64,000 nucleotides of DNA. Source: Streptomyces sp. CBMA152. Lineage in GTDB: Bacteria; Actinomycetota; Actinomycetes; Streptomycetales; Streptomycetaceae. Below the pieces are notes generated by a model. It saw only the letters and a program-made list of their open reading frames with translations. It searched no databases and was not told where the DNA came from. This document shows, one piece after another, positions 16,097-24,428 of this stretch. Every line of letters starts with the position of its first letter. The stretch's first letter is position 1. Location: assembly GCF_014596475.1 (NCBI RefSeq), contig NZ_MECJ01000028.1:372001-436000 (forward strand). Reading direction: 5' to 3'. Both the position numbers and the translations under genes were made by a program.

Positions 16097-16854
16097 TGGC
16101 CACCCCGACCCTGGACAAGCTTGAGGCGGACTCCACGTCCTCGCACCTCATCACGGTCACCTTCCGGATCCGCCGGTTCAACCCGGAGATCTCGGACGAG
16201 GCGACGTGGGAGGACTTCCAGCTGGAGATCGACCCGAAGGAGCGCGTGCTCGACGGTCTCCACAAGATCAAGTGGGACCTGGACGGCTCGCTCACCTTCC
16301 GCCGCTCCTGCGCCCACGGCATCTGCGGCTCCGACGCGATGCGGATCAACGGCAAGAACAGGCTCGCCTGCAAGACGCTGATCAAGGACATCAACCCGGA
16401 GAAGCCGATCACGGTCGAGGCCATCAAGGGCCTCACGGTCCTCAAGGACCTGGTCGTGGACATGGACCCGTTCTTCCAGGCGTACCGCGATGTGATGCCC
16501 TTCCTGATCACCAAGGGCAACGAGCCGACGCGCGAGCGTCTGCAGTCCCCCGAGGACCGCGAGCGCTTCGACGACACCACCAAGTGCATCCTGTGCGCCG
16601 CGTGCACCTCGTCGTGCCCGGTGTTCTGGAACGACGGCCAGTACTTCGGCCCGGCGGCGATCGTCAACGCGCACCGCTTCATCTTCGACTCGCGTGACGA
16701 GGCGGCGGAGCAGCGGCTGGAGATCCTGAACGACAAGGACGGCGTGTGGCGTTGCCGCACCACGTTCAACTGCACGGACGCGTGCCCGCGAGGCATTGAG
16801 GTCACGAAGGCGATCCAGGAAGTGAAGCGCGCGCTGATTACGCGCCGGTTCTGA
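16096..16854 (+). CDS. sdhB: Succinate dehydrogenase iron-sulfur subunit SdhB
   Basis: A 252-residue electron-transfer subunit. The [2Fe-2S] ligands are in SCAHGICGSD (Cys72, Cys77, Asp80) and LAC (Cys92), with the same Asp substitution as E. coli SdhB. The bacterial ferredoxin-like part has CILCAACTSSCP (Cys164, 167, 170, 174) and CRTTFNCTDACPRGI (Cys220, 226, 230) for the [4Fe-4S] and [3Fe-4S] clusters. Last gene of the operon, coupled to sdhA by TGATG and followed by a terminator. Confidence 0.97.
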   Translation: MATPTLDKLEADSTSSHLITVTFRIRRFNPEISDEATWEDFQLEIDPKERVLDGLHKIKWDLDGSLTFRRSCAHGICGSDAMRINGKNRLACKTLIKDINPEKPITVEAIKGLTVLKDLVVDMDPFFQAYRDVMPFLITKGNEPTRERLQSPEDRERFDDTTKCILCAACTSSCPVFWNDGQYFGPAAIVNAHRFIFDSRDEAAEQRLEILNDKDGVWRCRTTFNCTDACPRGIEVTKAIQEVKRALITRRF

Positions 16855-16879
16855 TCTTTCCTGTCGTACGCGTACGAGG

Positions 16880-16910
16880 GCCCCGCTTCCCGTCCGGGAG
16901 GTGGGGCTTT
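16880..16910 (+). terminator. Terminator of the sdh operon
   Basis: Arms 16880-16891 and 16896-16907 pair over 12 bp, two as G-U, around a GTCC loop. TTT follows at 16908-16910. It lies 25 bp after the sdhB stop. Confidence 0.75.
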
Positions 16911-16932
16911 CGCGTACCGCGCGGTTCGTTTC

Positions 16933-16980
16933 GTCTGCGGGCCGGTGGGGGCTGGCCGCGCAGTTCCCCGCGCCCCTGTA
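16933..16980 (-). repeat. Dispersed intergenic repeat, copy 2 (minus orientation)
   Basis: TCTGCGGGCCGGTGGGGGCT then GCGCAGTTCCCCGCGCCCCT: the reverse complement of copy 1 at 5101-5149, between sdhB and the convergent MarR gene. Confidence 0.8.
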
Positions 16981-17000
16981 GGTCACCCCACGTCCAGCGC

Positions 17001-17507
17001 TCAGCCCCGTGCCTCGGCGACGACCATGATCCGCCGCAGCATGTCGTTGAGGAGCTCGCGTTCGGTAGGGGACAGGGCGCTCAGGACCCGGGACTCCTCG
17101 TCGCCGAGCATGTCCATCGCGCCCGTCCACGTGGCCCGGCCGGACTCGGTCAGTTCGACGTGGACCCGTCGCCGGTCCGTCGTGGACGGCGTACGGCGTA
17201 CGAAACCGCGCCGCTCCAGCGCGTCCAGGCGCCCCGTGACGGACGCAGGCGCGAGATCCAAATCCGTGGCCAGTTGGGACGGCGTCGCGGTACCCCCACG
17301 CCCCGCCAGCTTGTGCAGCGTGTCGAACTCCGGCCGGTCAAGCGCGAAGTCGACCAGGGACTGCTCCCGTACCCGCTTGAGGTGGACGGAGAGCCGCTTC
17401 ATCCGGGTCACCGCGCCCTCGACGACCGGGTCGAGCCCCGGCAGGACGGGCAGCCACCGCTCCACATGCCCGTCGGTCCAGTCCTGCGCCCCGCCTGCGT
17501 GCTCCAT
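17001..17507 (-). CDS. MarR-family transcriptional regulator
   Basis: A 168-residue winged-helix repressor. The DNA-binding region reads LAGRGGTATPSQLATDLDLAPASVTGRLDALERRGFVRRTPSTTDRRRVHVELTESG (about 69-125), including the wing DRRRV typical of MarR. Flanking helices form the dimer interface. It diverges from an MFS exporter gene with two tandem TTCG-N4-CGAA palindromes between them, so it most likely represses the exporter, and perhaps itself, and responds to a small aromatic ligand. Confidence 0.9.
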   Translation of the reverse strand: MEHAGGAQDWTDGHVERWLPVLPGLDPVVEGAVTRMKRLSVHLKRVREQSLVDFALDRPEFDTLHKLAGRGGTATPSQLATDLDLAPASVTGRLDALERRGFVRRTPSTTDRRRVHVELTESGRATWTGAMDMLGDEESRVLSALSPTERELLNDMLRRIMVVAEARG

Positions 17508-17560
17508 GCCTTGATCGTACGTACGCCGAGGAGCGGCGCCACCCCTTCAGCACCAGATAT

Positions 17561-17601
17561 TTCGTTGACGAATTATTCGGTACCGAAATATATTCCGGGA
17601 C
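17561..17601 (+). promoter_or_regulatory. Tandem MarR operators overlapping a leaderless MFS promoter
   Basis: Two 12-bp palindromes lie 15 bp apart centre to centre: TTCGTTGACGAA (17561-17572) and TTCGGTACCGAA (17576-17587). TTGACG (17565-17570) and TATATT (17589-17594) form -35 and -10 elements with an 18-bp spacer, and the -10 ends 7 nt before the ATG at 17602. The operators therefore cover the -35 and spacer, ideal for repression. Confidence 0.7.
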
Positions 17602-18846
17602 ATGCCCCCTCTCCCCCACCCCCTCCGCACCCGCTCCTTCCGGCTGCTGTTCATCGGCCGGTCGCTCTCGCTGCTCGGCGACGCCGTCATCCCCGCCGCT
17701 CTCGCCCTCGCCGTCTACATGGCGACCGGCTCCACGGCCGACCTCGCGATCGTGCTCGGCTGCTCGATGGTTCCCAAACTGCTGCTCCTGCCGTTCGGCG
17801 GGGTGGCGGGCGACCGCTTCAACGCGCGTACGGTCGCGCTCACCACCGACCTCGTACGGTGTGCAACCCAGCTCTTCGTCGGCTACGAACTGCTCGGCGG
17901 GGACCCGAAGTTGTGGCAGATCGCGCTCGCGGAGGCGATCGGCGGCAGCGCGTCCGCGTTCGCGATGCCCGCGCTGGCGCCGCTGCTCACCGGCACGGTC
18001 GACAAGGAGAACCGGCAGCGCGCCAACGCCCTGATGGGGGTGGTCAACAGCACGACCCGGATCGGCGGCCCGGCGGTCGCGGGCGCGCTCATCCTCACCG
18101 CGGGCCCCGGCTGGGCCTTCGTCCTGGACGCCGCGTCCTTCGCGATCAGCGCGGCGCTGCTGAGCGCGATACGGGTGCGGCACGTTCCGCCGGTGCGGCG
18201 CTCGCTGGTCGCCGACCTCAAGGAGGGCTGGGGCGAGGTCCGTTCCCGCGACTGGTACTGGACCAGTCTGTTCGCCCACTCCGCCTGGAACGGCGCGGCC
18301 GCCGTCCTGATGACGCTCGGCCCCGCCATCGCCTTCAAGGAGTTCGGCGGCAAGACGTTCTGGCTGGTGTTCCTCCAGGCGGGCGCCATCGGGCTGCTGC
18401 TCGGCTCGCTGGTCGCCGGGCGCGCCCGGCCCAAGCGGCCCATCCTCACCGCCAATCTGGGCCTGGCCACCTACGCCCTGCCGCTCACGCTGCTCGCCGT
18501 GTCGGCCCCGGCGCCGCTCGCCATCGCCGCGTACGGCATCGCCCAGGCGGGCCTCGGCTTCCTCTCGCCGGTCTGGGAGACCTCGGTCCAGTCGGCCATC
18601 CCCTCGCACGCCCTGGCCCGCGTCACCTCGTACGACTGGCTGCTCTCCCTGGCGGCTGCCCCGGTGGGTTACGCGCTCGCGCCGCTGGCCGCCGACGCCT
18701 GGGGCCCCGAAGTCCCGCTCATCGCGGCCGCGTTGCTCGTCGGCGGGGCATGCCTGGCGACGGCGGCGGTCCCGGGTGTCCGCCGGTTCGGGCAGCAGGA
18801 CGAATCGCAGGCGGCGCGCACAGCACCGGTGCTCGCAAAGGGGTGA
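17602..18846 (+). CDS. MFS drug-efflux-type transporter
   Basis: A 414-residue polytopic protein with about 12 hydrophobic segments. The first loop shows FIGRSLSLLGDAVIPAALALAVY and the loop 2-3 motif is LLLLPFGGVAGDRFNARTVALTTDL, close to MFS motif A (GxxxDRxxRR). This pattern fits the enterobactin/macrolide exporter-like branch (DHA3-type) common in actinomycetes. There is no Shine-Dalgarno; the predicted transcript begins at the ATG. The divergent MarR gene and twin operators suggest substrate-inducible export. The substrate is unknown. Confidence 0.88.
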   Translation: MPPLPHPLRTRSFRLLFIGRSLSLLGDAVIPAALALAVYMATGSTADLAIVLGCSMVPKLLLLPFGGVAGDRFNARTVALTTDLVRCATQLFVGYELLGGDPKLWQIALAEAIGGSASAFAMPALAPLLTGTVDKENRQRANALMGVVNSTTRIGGPAVAGALILTAGPGWAFVLDAASFAISAALLSAIRVRHVPPVRRSLVADLKEGWGEVRSRDWYWTSLFAHSAWNGAAAVLMTLGPAIAFKEFGGKTFWLVFLQAGAIGLLLGSLVAGRARPKRPILTANLGLATYALPLTLLAVSAPAPLAIAAYGIAQAGLGFLSPVWETSVQSAIPSHALARVTSYDWLLSLAAAPVGYALAPLAADAWGPEVPLIAAALLVGGACLATAAVPGVRRFGQQDESQAARTAPVLAKG

Positions 18847-18887
18847 CCTGCGGTATCGCTCAAAGGACGGCCCATTACGCTCGTGCC

Positions 18888-19637
18888 GTGCCAGCAGAGA
18901 ACGAGCGTGTGCCCGCCGCCTCCGAGCCTTCCCGCAGCGAGTCGAGCCCCGCCAAGGGCGAGCAGACCCGCACCCTGATCCTGGAGACCGCGATGCGGCT
19001 GTTCCAGGAACTCGGTTACGACAAGACGACCATGCGGGCGATCGCCAAGGAAGCGGGGGTCTCCGTCGGCAACGCGTACTACTACTTCGACGGCAAAGAG
19101 CACCTGATCCAGGGCTTCTACGACCGGATCGCCGCCGAACACCAGGCGGCGGTCCGGGACGTGCTCGACCGCGAGACCGATCTGGAGGCGCGGCTCGCCG
19201 GGGTGCTGCGCGTCTGGCTGGACATCGCGGCGCCGTACCACGAGTTCGCCGCGCAGTTCTTCAAGAACGCGGCGGACCCGGACAGCCCGCTCAGCCCGTT
19301 CTCCCCCGAGTCCCAGCACGCCCGCGACGCAGCGATCTCCGTGCATCGCGAGGTGCTGGCCGGAACCAAGACCAAGGTCTCGGCCGAACTCACCGACGTA
19401 CTGCCCGAGTTGATGTGGCTGTCCCAGATGGGCCTGGTCCTGTACTGGGTCTTCGACCGCTCGGAAGGCAGCGAGCGCAGCTACCGCCTGGCGGCGCGCG
19501 GCGCGAAGCTGACGACGCGGGGCGTGGCCCTGGCCCGCTTCCGCGTACTGCGCCCGCTGGTCCACGAGGTGCACGAGCTCTTCACGGACTTCCTGCCGGG
19601 AATGGCGCAGGCGGCGACGTCCCGAAAGAAGCGCTGA
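18888..19637 (+). CDS. TetR-family transcriptional regulator
   Basis: A 249-residue regulator. After a 25-residue polar N-terminus, the TetR helix-turn-helix is ILETAMRLFQELGYDKTTMRAIAKEAGVSVGNAYYYFDGKEHLIQGFYDRI (about 36-86). The C-terminal part is helical, with AAPYHEFAAQFFKNAADPDSPLSPF, seen in a conserved Streptomyces TetR subfamily. The GTG at 18888 lies 6 nt after TACGCT (18876-18881) with no Shine-Dalgarno, suggesting a leaderless mRNA. It follows the MFS gene by 41 bp on the same strand, but its own promoter makes co-function unproven. Confidence 0.88.
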   Translation: MPAENERVPAASEPSRSESSPAKGEQTRTLILETAMRLFQELGYDKTTMRAIAKEAGVSVGNAYYYFDGKEHLIQGFYDRIAAEHQAAVRDVLDRETDLEARLAGVLRVWLDIAAPYHEFAAQFFKNAADPDSPLSPFSPESQHARDAAISVHREVLAGTKTKVSAELTDVLPELMWLSQMGLVLYWVFDRSEGSERSYRLAARGAKLTTRGVALARFRVLRPLVHEVHELFTDFLPGMAQAATSRKKR

Positions 19638-19644
19638 GCGGCCC

Positions 19645-21201
19645 TCAGATCCAGCCCAGCTCCCACAGCCGCCAAACCCCCGTCCCATCGGACAGATACT
19701 GCAACCCGCTCACACTCCGGTGGGACACCACATAGTTCTTGCCCTGCCACAGCGGAATCAGCGGCACATCCTCCGCGATCTTGTCCTGAAGCGCCTTGAA
19801 GTCGTCGGCGGTACGCCCCCGGTCGCTGTACTGCTGCGTACGCTGGATGATCTCGTCGACGGACTTGTCCGAGTACCCGGTGTGCAGGCTGTTGCCCGTC
19901 CCGACCAGCGGCTGGCTGAAGTTGTCGGGGTCGGGGAAGTCGGCGATCCAGCCCGCGGTGTACGCGTCGTACACACCCGCCGCGTAGTTCTTCTGCATCT
20001 TCGGCCAGTCGGACTCGGCGATCAGCTCGATCTTGAACAGGCCGCCCTTCTCCAGCTGGGACTTGAGCTGCTCGGCCTCCGCGCCGTTGGCGCCCAGCTT
20101 GCGGTACGCCAGCGTGAACTTGACCGGCGTCTGCACCCCCGCCGACCGCAGCAGCCCCTTCGCCTTCGCCACGTCGACCTTGGGGTAGGTGTCGAAGAAC
20201 GCGGTGCTGTGGCCGGTGAAGCCCTGCGGGATGAGCGAGAACAGCGGCTCGACCGTGCCCTGGTAGACCGCGGCCGCGAGCGCGGGCCGGTCGATCAGCG
20301 TGGCCGCGGCCTCGCGGACCTTGGCCTTCGCGAGCGGGCGCCCGGGGCGGACGTTGAGGTTCAGGTTGCGGGTCTCGGCGCCCGGCGTCTCGCTGATGCG
20401 GATGCTCGGGTCGCCGGGCGAGAGCTTGGCGAGCACGGCCGGCGGCATCTCGCGGTGCGCCACCTGCACGTCCCCGGCCTGCCACGCCCGGTTGAGCTGG
20501 TCGGACTCGGCGAAGTAGCGCACCTCGACCGGCAGGCCCTTGCGGGTCACCGCGCCCTTGTAGTGCGGGTTCGGTTCGAGGACCGCGCTCTGGCCGCGCT
20601 TGTACGTCTTGAGCAGATACGGGCCGGAGCCGACGACCGAGTTGCCCTTGCGCAGCGCCTTGTCCGGGTACGTACTGCTGTCGACGATGGCACCCGCGCC
20701 GGTCGCGAGCTTCGACGGGAAGGTCGCGTCCTTGGTCTTCAGGTTGAAGGTGATGTTGGAGCCGTCGGCCTGGACCGAGCCGATGACGGACAGCAGCGGG
20801 GACGGCCCCAGCTCGCTGTTGATCTTCGCCACCCGGTCGAAGGAGAACTTGACGTCCGCCGGAGTGATCTTGCGGCCGGAGGAGAACGTCAGGTCGTCCC
20901 GGAGCACGCACTGATACGTCTTCAGCGTCATGCCGATGAACTTGCAGCTGCGCGCGGCATCCGGCACCGGCTCGGCGGAGCCCGGCCGGAAGGTGAGCAG
21001 CGACTGGTACACGTTGCTGTAGAGCGCCCAGGAGCCGGCGTCATAGGCGCCGGCCGGATCGAGCGAGGTGATCACGTCGGTGGTGCCGACCGTGATCGGG
21101 TCCTTCTTCTGCTGATCGGACGGCAGCAGCTGCCATCCCCCCACCCCGACGACCACCAGGGCCGCACTAACCGCCAGAATCCGCATACGGATCGACCGCA
21201 T
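19645..21201 (-). CDS. Orphan ABC-type peptide/solute-binding protein (SBP_bac_5), no lipobox
   Basis: A 518-residue family 5 solute-binding protein. The two-lobe fold is evident from VGTTDVITSLDPAGAYDAGSW, VLRDDLTFSSGRKITPADVKFSFDRV and GSGPYLLKTYKRGQSAVLEPN. I start it at the ATG at 21201 because GAGGAG lies 9 nt upstream and this gives a clean N-terminal hydrophobic segment (RILAVSAALVVVGVGGW). Unlike most Gram-positive binding proteins there is no cysteine after that segment, so it is probably anchored by an uncleaved helix or secreted. No permease or ATPase gene is adjacent. Its ligand is unknown; oligopeptides are typical of the family. Confidence 0.85.
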   Translation of the reverse strand: MRSIRMRILAVSAALVVVGVGGWQLLPSDQQKKDPITVGTTDVITSLDPAGAYDAGSWALYSNVYQSLLTFRPGSAEPVPDAARSCKFIGMTLKTYQCVLRDDLTFSSGRKITPADVKFSFDRVAKINSELGPSPLLSVIGSVQADGSNITFNLKTKDATFPSKLATGAGAIVDSSTYPDKALRKGNSVVGSGPYLLKTYKRGQSAVLEPNPHYKGAVTRKGLPVEVRYFAESDQLNRAWQAGDVQVAHREMPPAVLAKLSPGDPSIRISETPGAETRNLNLNVRPGRPLAKAKVREAAATLIDRPALAAAVYQGTVEPLFSLIPQGFTGHSTAFFDTYPKVDVAKAKGLLRSAGVQTPVKFTLAYRKLGANGAEAEQLKSQLEKGGLFKIELIAESDWPKMQKNYAAGVYDAYTAGWIADFPDPDNFSQPLVGTGNSLHTGYSDKSVDEIIQRTQQYSDRGRTADDFKALQDKIAEDVPLIPLWQGKNYVVSHRSVSGLQYLSDGTGVWRLWELGWI

Positions 21202-21361
21202 CGCCGTGCTCTCCTCGGAACGCCCCACCCCTTCAGGCGTGCCGAACCCCCTCGCGCACAGCCTGTGATGGCGCTCACCCAATCACACGGGTTTCACATT
21301 CGGAAGAGGAAATCTTCACTGCACAGGTACTCGTTAGCCGCGCGTGACAAGGGGGCCGCGA

Positions 21362-21637
21362 CTAGTCGTTAGCAGCCCGTGACCCAGCCGCGTCCATGCT
21401 CTCCGTACGCAGTTGGCGTACGGAACGCAACCCGATGAGGCCGACGACCGTCCCCAGAAGAAAGGACACGATGGCGAGCGTCAGGTGCACCCAGAAGTAC
21501 GCGGTGGGGTGGCCGGCGTCGTCGAAGGCGAGCCCGCTGCCGTCCTTCCATAGATTTTTAACGAAAGTGACCCAAATGGCCCAGCTCCACACTCCGAACG
21601 CGAGCAGGAACCAGGAGACGGGGCGATTGAGCTTCAT
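21362..21637 (-). CDS. SCO4848-family small membrane protein
   Basis: A 91-residue protein beginning MKLNRPVSWFLLAFGVWSW with two hydrophobic helices (about 7-25 and 47-70) and a charged tail. I recognise the SCO4848 membrane family of Streptomyces, whose gene sits next to a D-Ala-D-Ala carboxypeptidase gene as here. Function unknown. It diverges from the carboxypeptidase gene at 21747, sharing a 109-bp promoter region. Confidence 0.85.
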   Translation of the reverse strand: MKLNRPVSWFLLAFGVWSWAIWVTFVKNLWKDGSGLAFDDAGHPTAYFWVHLTLAIVSFLLGTVVGLIGLRSVRQLRTESMDAAGSRAAND

Positions 21638-21746
21638 GGGTTCAGTATCCGACTTGGGGGCCGGGCACCCCCGGGCGGGTGGGAGCTCCCGGCGGGTCCC
21701 CCCGCCGGTGTCGGGATCGCCGGGCACGACCTGTACGTTCTCGTCC

Positions 21747-23090
21747 GTGTCTGCTGTGAACAAGCCCGCGAGAATCGCACTGGCGGCGGCCGCCGCCGCG
21801 CTGCTGCCCGTGCTCGCCGCCGCGCCCGCCGTGGCCGTGCCGTACGACGTCAAGCCGGGCACGCCGGGCCCCTCCCCCAGCCTGTCGGCCTCACCCGGCG
21901 CGTCGGCCTCACCGGGCAAGCCGGGAACCGACGCGAAGCCCGGCCGGACCCGCAAGGACCCCGACCCGCCGCCGGCCTCGATGTCGACGGTCGGCGGCGC
22001 ACTGCTCGCCCAGCCGGGCACCCAGGCCAAGCTCGGTCCGGGGGCGCCGGTGCTGCCGATGGATCTGACGGGCCGTTCGTGGATCGTCGCGGACGCCAAG
22101 AGCGGCGAGGTGCTCGCCTCGCACAACGCGCACTGGCGGCTGCCCCCCGCCTCCACCCTGAAGATGCTCTTCGCGGACACCGTGCTGCCGAGCCTGCCCA
22201 AGACCGAGGTGCGCAAGGTCACCCAGGCCGATCTGGAGGGCGTCGGCGAGGGCAGCAGCCTGGTCGGGGTCAAGGAGAACGAGTCGTACACCGTGCACGA
22301 CCTGTGGCTCGGCGTCTTCCTGCGCTCGGGCAACGACGCCGTGCATGTGCTCTCCTCGATGAACGGCGGTGTGCCCAAGACCGTCCAGGACATGCAGGCG
22401 CACGCCGACGACCTCCAGGCGCTCGACACCCATGTCATCTCGCCGGACGGCTATGACGCGCCGGGCCAGGTCTCCAGCGCGTACGACCTGACGCTGTTCG
22501 CCCGCTCGGGGCTGCAGAAGAAGGACTTCCGCGAGTACTGCTCGACCGCCTCCGCGAAGTTCCCCGGCGGCGAGGGCAAGAACAACGAGCGCGACTACTT
22601 CGAGATCCAGAACACCAACCGGCTGCTCACCGGCGACTACGGCATCAGCCCGTACAAGGGCATCGCGGGCGTCAAGAACGGCAACACCACCAACGCGGGC
22701 GCGACCTTCACCGGGGTCGCCGAGCGCAACGGCCGGGTGCTGCTGGTCACCGTGATGAATCCGGACTCCGGCGAGAGCCAGGCCGTCTACAAGGAGGCCG
22801 CCCGCCTGCTCGACTGGGGCTTCGCGGCGGCCGGCAAGGTGACCCCGGTCGGCGCGCTGGTGGCGCCCAGGTCCGCCCTGCCCAGCGGCACCCCGCCCGG
22901 CTCCCGGCCGAGCCAGGCGGGCGCGCAGGACCCGGCGAAGGCGTCGGTCGCCGCCCGCAAGGGGCCCGGCTCCGGCGGCGTCGGGACCGCGCTGGCGATC
23001 ACGGGCGGCGCGCTGGTGGTGGTCGCGGGCGGGCTGTTCCTGCTCAACCGCCGCTGGCCGCTCCCGGAGCTGGTCCGCCGGAAGAAGTGA
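21747..23090 (+). CDS. D-alanyl-D-alanine carboxypeptidase (DacC/S11-type, membrane-anchored)
   Basis: A 447-residue penicillin-binding protein that trims peptidoglycan pentapeptides. A signal peptide (RIALAAAAAALLPVLAAAPAVA) is followed by a Pro/Ser-rich stalk. Catalytic motifs are STLK (SxxK, in PPASTLKML), SGN in FLRSGNDAV, and KNG in GVKNGNTTNAG where most homologues have KTG. A C-terminal transmembrane helix (VGTALAITGGALVVVAGGLFLL) precedes a basic tail RRWPLPELVRRKK. TACGTT (21734-21739) lies 7 nt before the GTG, suggesting a leaderless mRNA. Its last 47 bp overlap the convergent YihY gene. Confidence 0.88.
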   Translation: MSAVNKPARIALAAAAAALLPVLAAAPAVAVPYDVKPGTPGPSPSLSASPGASASPGKPGTDAKPGRTRKDPDPPPASMSTVGGALLAQPGTQAKLGPGAPVLPMDLTGRSWIVADAKSGEVLASHNAHWRLPPASTLKMLFADTVLPSLPKTEVRKVTQADLEGVGEGSSLVGVKENESYTVHDLWLGVFLRSGNDAVHVLSSMNGGVPKTVQDMQAHADDLQALDTHVISPDGYDAPGQVSSAYDLTLFARSGLQKKDFREYCSTASAKFPGGEGKNNERDYFEIQNTNRLLTGDYGISPYKGIAGVKNGNTTNAGATFTGVAERNGRVLLVTVMNPDSGESQAVYKEAARLLDWGFAAAGKVTPVGALVAPRSALPSGTPPGSRPSQAGAQDPAKASVAARKGPGSGGVGTALAITGGALVVVAGGLFLLNRRWPLPELVRRKK

Positions 23091-24006
23091 TCTCCGGGGT
23101 GCGGGGCCCGTCGGATTCCTTCGGGCCCGGCTCCGCCGGTTCGGCCGCCTCGTCCGTCTTCGACGGGGTGGCCGTCCAGGCCGCGCAGAACAGCAGCAGT
23201 TTCGCGGTAAAGTTGATCCACAGCAGCAGCGCGATGGGCACCCCGAAGGCGCCGTACATGCTCTTGCCCGCGACGCCCTGCATATAGCCGCCGAGCAGCA
23301 GCTTCAGGAGCTCGAACCCGACCGCGCCGATCAGCGCGGCCACCATCAGTCTGCGGCGCGGCGGGGACACCCCCGGCAGCAGCGTCAGTACGTACAGCAG
23401 GACCAGGAAGTCGGCGGCGACCGCGATGGCGATGGCGGCGATCCGCAGCAGGACCCGGCCCGCGCTGTTCTCGTCGATGCCGAGGTGGTTCGCGCTCCAG
23501 CCGACGGCCGTCGAGCCGACGGAGGAGGCCAGGAACGAGGCGAGGCCCGCGCCGCCGAGGCCGAGCAGGATGCCGCCGTCCTTGAGGGTGCGCAGGAACG
23601 GGTTCTCGCCCTCGTCGTCGTCCCGCTCCCACACCGCCCGCAGACAGCCCCGCATCGAGCCGATCCAGCCGATGCCGGTGAACAGCAGGAGCGCTCCGGC
23701 GACGACCCCGACCGTGCCCGCGTTACGGGTGAGGTCCTGGAGGTTGAGCTGGTCGGAGATGCCGGGGACCTGGTCGGCGAGGGTGTTCTGGAGTTTCTGC
23801 ACCCGGCCGGGGGTCAGCAACGCGGCGGCGACGGCCGCGCTCACGGTGAGCAGCGGGAAGAGCGCCAGGAAGCTGATGAAGGTGATCGCGGCGGCGAGCC
23901 GGGACCATTTCACCCGGTCGAGCCGCTCGTACGAACGCCAGACGTGCGTCCGCATGAAACGTGCCACCAGCGGCCCGATGACGGGAAGATTCTTCAGCCA
24001 GTCCAT
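23044..24006 (-). CDS. YihY/BrkB-family membrane protein
   Basis: A 320-residue polytopic protein with six hydrophobic segments. The start MDWLKNLPVIGPLVARFMRTHVWRSYER, the block WSRLAAAITFISFLALFPLLTVSAAVAAAL and the later YGAFGVPIALLLWINFTAKLLLFCAAW are typical of the YihY family (once called ribonuclease BN). The C-terminal tail is acidic and Pro-rich. Its start overlaps the GtrA gene by 13 bp, so it belongs to the PAP2-UbiA-GtrA-YihY operon. Role unknown; the context suggests lipid or glycan handling at the membrane. Confidence 0.85.
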   Translation of the reverse strand: MDWLKNLPVIGPLVARFMRTHVWRSYERLDRVKWSRLAAAITFISFLALFPLLTVSAAVAAALLTPGRVQKLQNTLADQVPGISDQLNLQDLTRNAGTVGVVAGALLLFTGIGWIGSMRGCLRAVWERDDDEGENPFLRTLKDGGILLGLGGAGLASFLASSVGSTAVGWSANHLGIDENSAGRVLLRIAAIAIAVAADFLVLLYVLTLLPGVSPPRRRLMVAALIGAVGFELLKLLLGGYMQGVAGKSMYGAFGVPIALLLWINFTAKLLLFCAAWTATPSKTDEAAEPAEPGPKESDGPRTPEITSSGGPAPGAASGG

Positions 24007-24428
24007 GAGGTCCGAGTACCCCTCTCGACGGGGAAGACAAGCGTCCTGGTGCCCCAAAAGCGCAGGCAGGTGGCGAGGGCCATGCCAAAGACGGCCCCCG
24101 AGAGCGTGTCGGCACGCGGCGAGGTGAGGCCGAGGCCGTAGTGCGTGATGCCGAGGCAGAGCAGTTGCACGAGTGCGCCCGCGATGTTCACGGCGAAGAA
24201 GACGACATACTGGCGCCGCCCGGCCCGGCTGCCCCGGTATGTGCCGAAGGCGTTCCCTACGTACGCGACGGTGCAACCCACCACGAACGAGAGGGACTTG
24301 GCGGCGATCGGGTCCCAGCCGAGGCCTGACCGCAGCCAGACGAAGAGGCCGAGGTCGGCGGCGTACGCGCAGATCCCGGCTAGCGCGAAGCCGACGAGCT
24401 CGGCGCGCCGCACACCGACGGGCCTCAC
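23994..24428 (-). CDS. GtrA-family membrane protein
   Basis: A 144-residue protein with four transmembrane segments: LVGFALAGICAYAADLGLFVWL, SLSFVVGCTVAYVGNAFGTYR, YVVFFAVNIAGALVQLLCLGI and GAVFGMALATCLRFWGTRTLVF. GtrA proteins are linked to polyprenyl-phosphate sugar translocation. In mycobacteria a GtrA protein (Rv3789) is encoded beside dprE1 and has been tied to decaprenyl-phosphoarabinose transport or use. Here it overlaps the UbiA gene by GTGA (24425-24428), supporting a role in the same pathway. Transport is inferred. Confidence 0.85.
   Translation of the reverse strand: MRPVGVRRAELVGFALAGICAYAADLGLFVWLRSGLGWDPIAAKSLSFVVGCTVAYVGNAFGTYRGSRAGRRQYVVFFAVNIAGALVQLLCLGITHYGLGLTSPRADTLSGAVFGMALATCLRFWGTRTLVFPVERGTRTSWTG

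Noticed and set aside
17160..18887. N-terminal extension of the TetR protein to 825 residues
   Set aside because: The extension lies in the wrong frame across the MarR and MFS genes; the TetR gene has its own start at 18888.
21202..21282. Longer N-terminus of the solute-binding protein
   Set aside because: It would put 27 hydrophilic residues before the signal helix, and the ATG at 21201 has a good ribosome-binding site.
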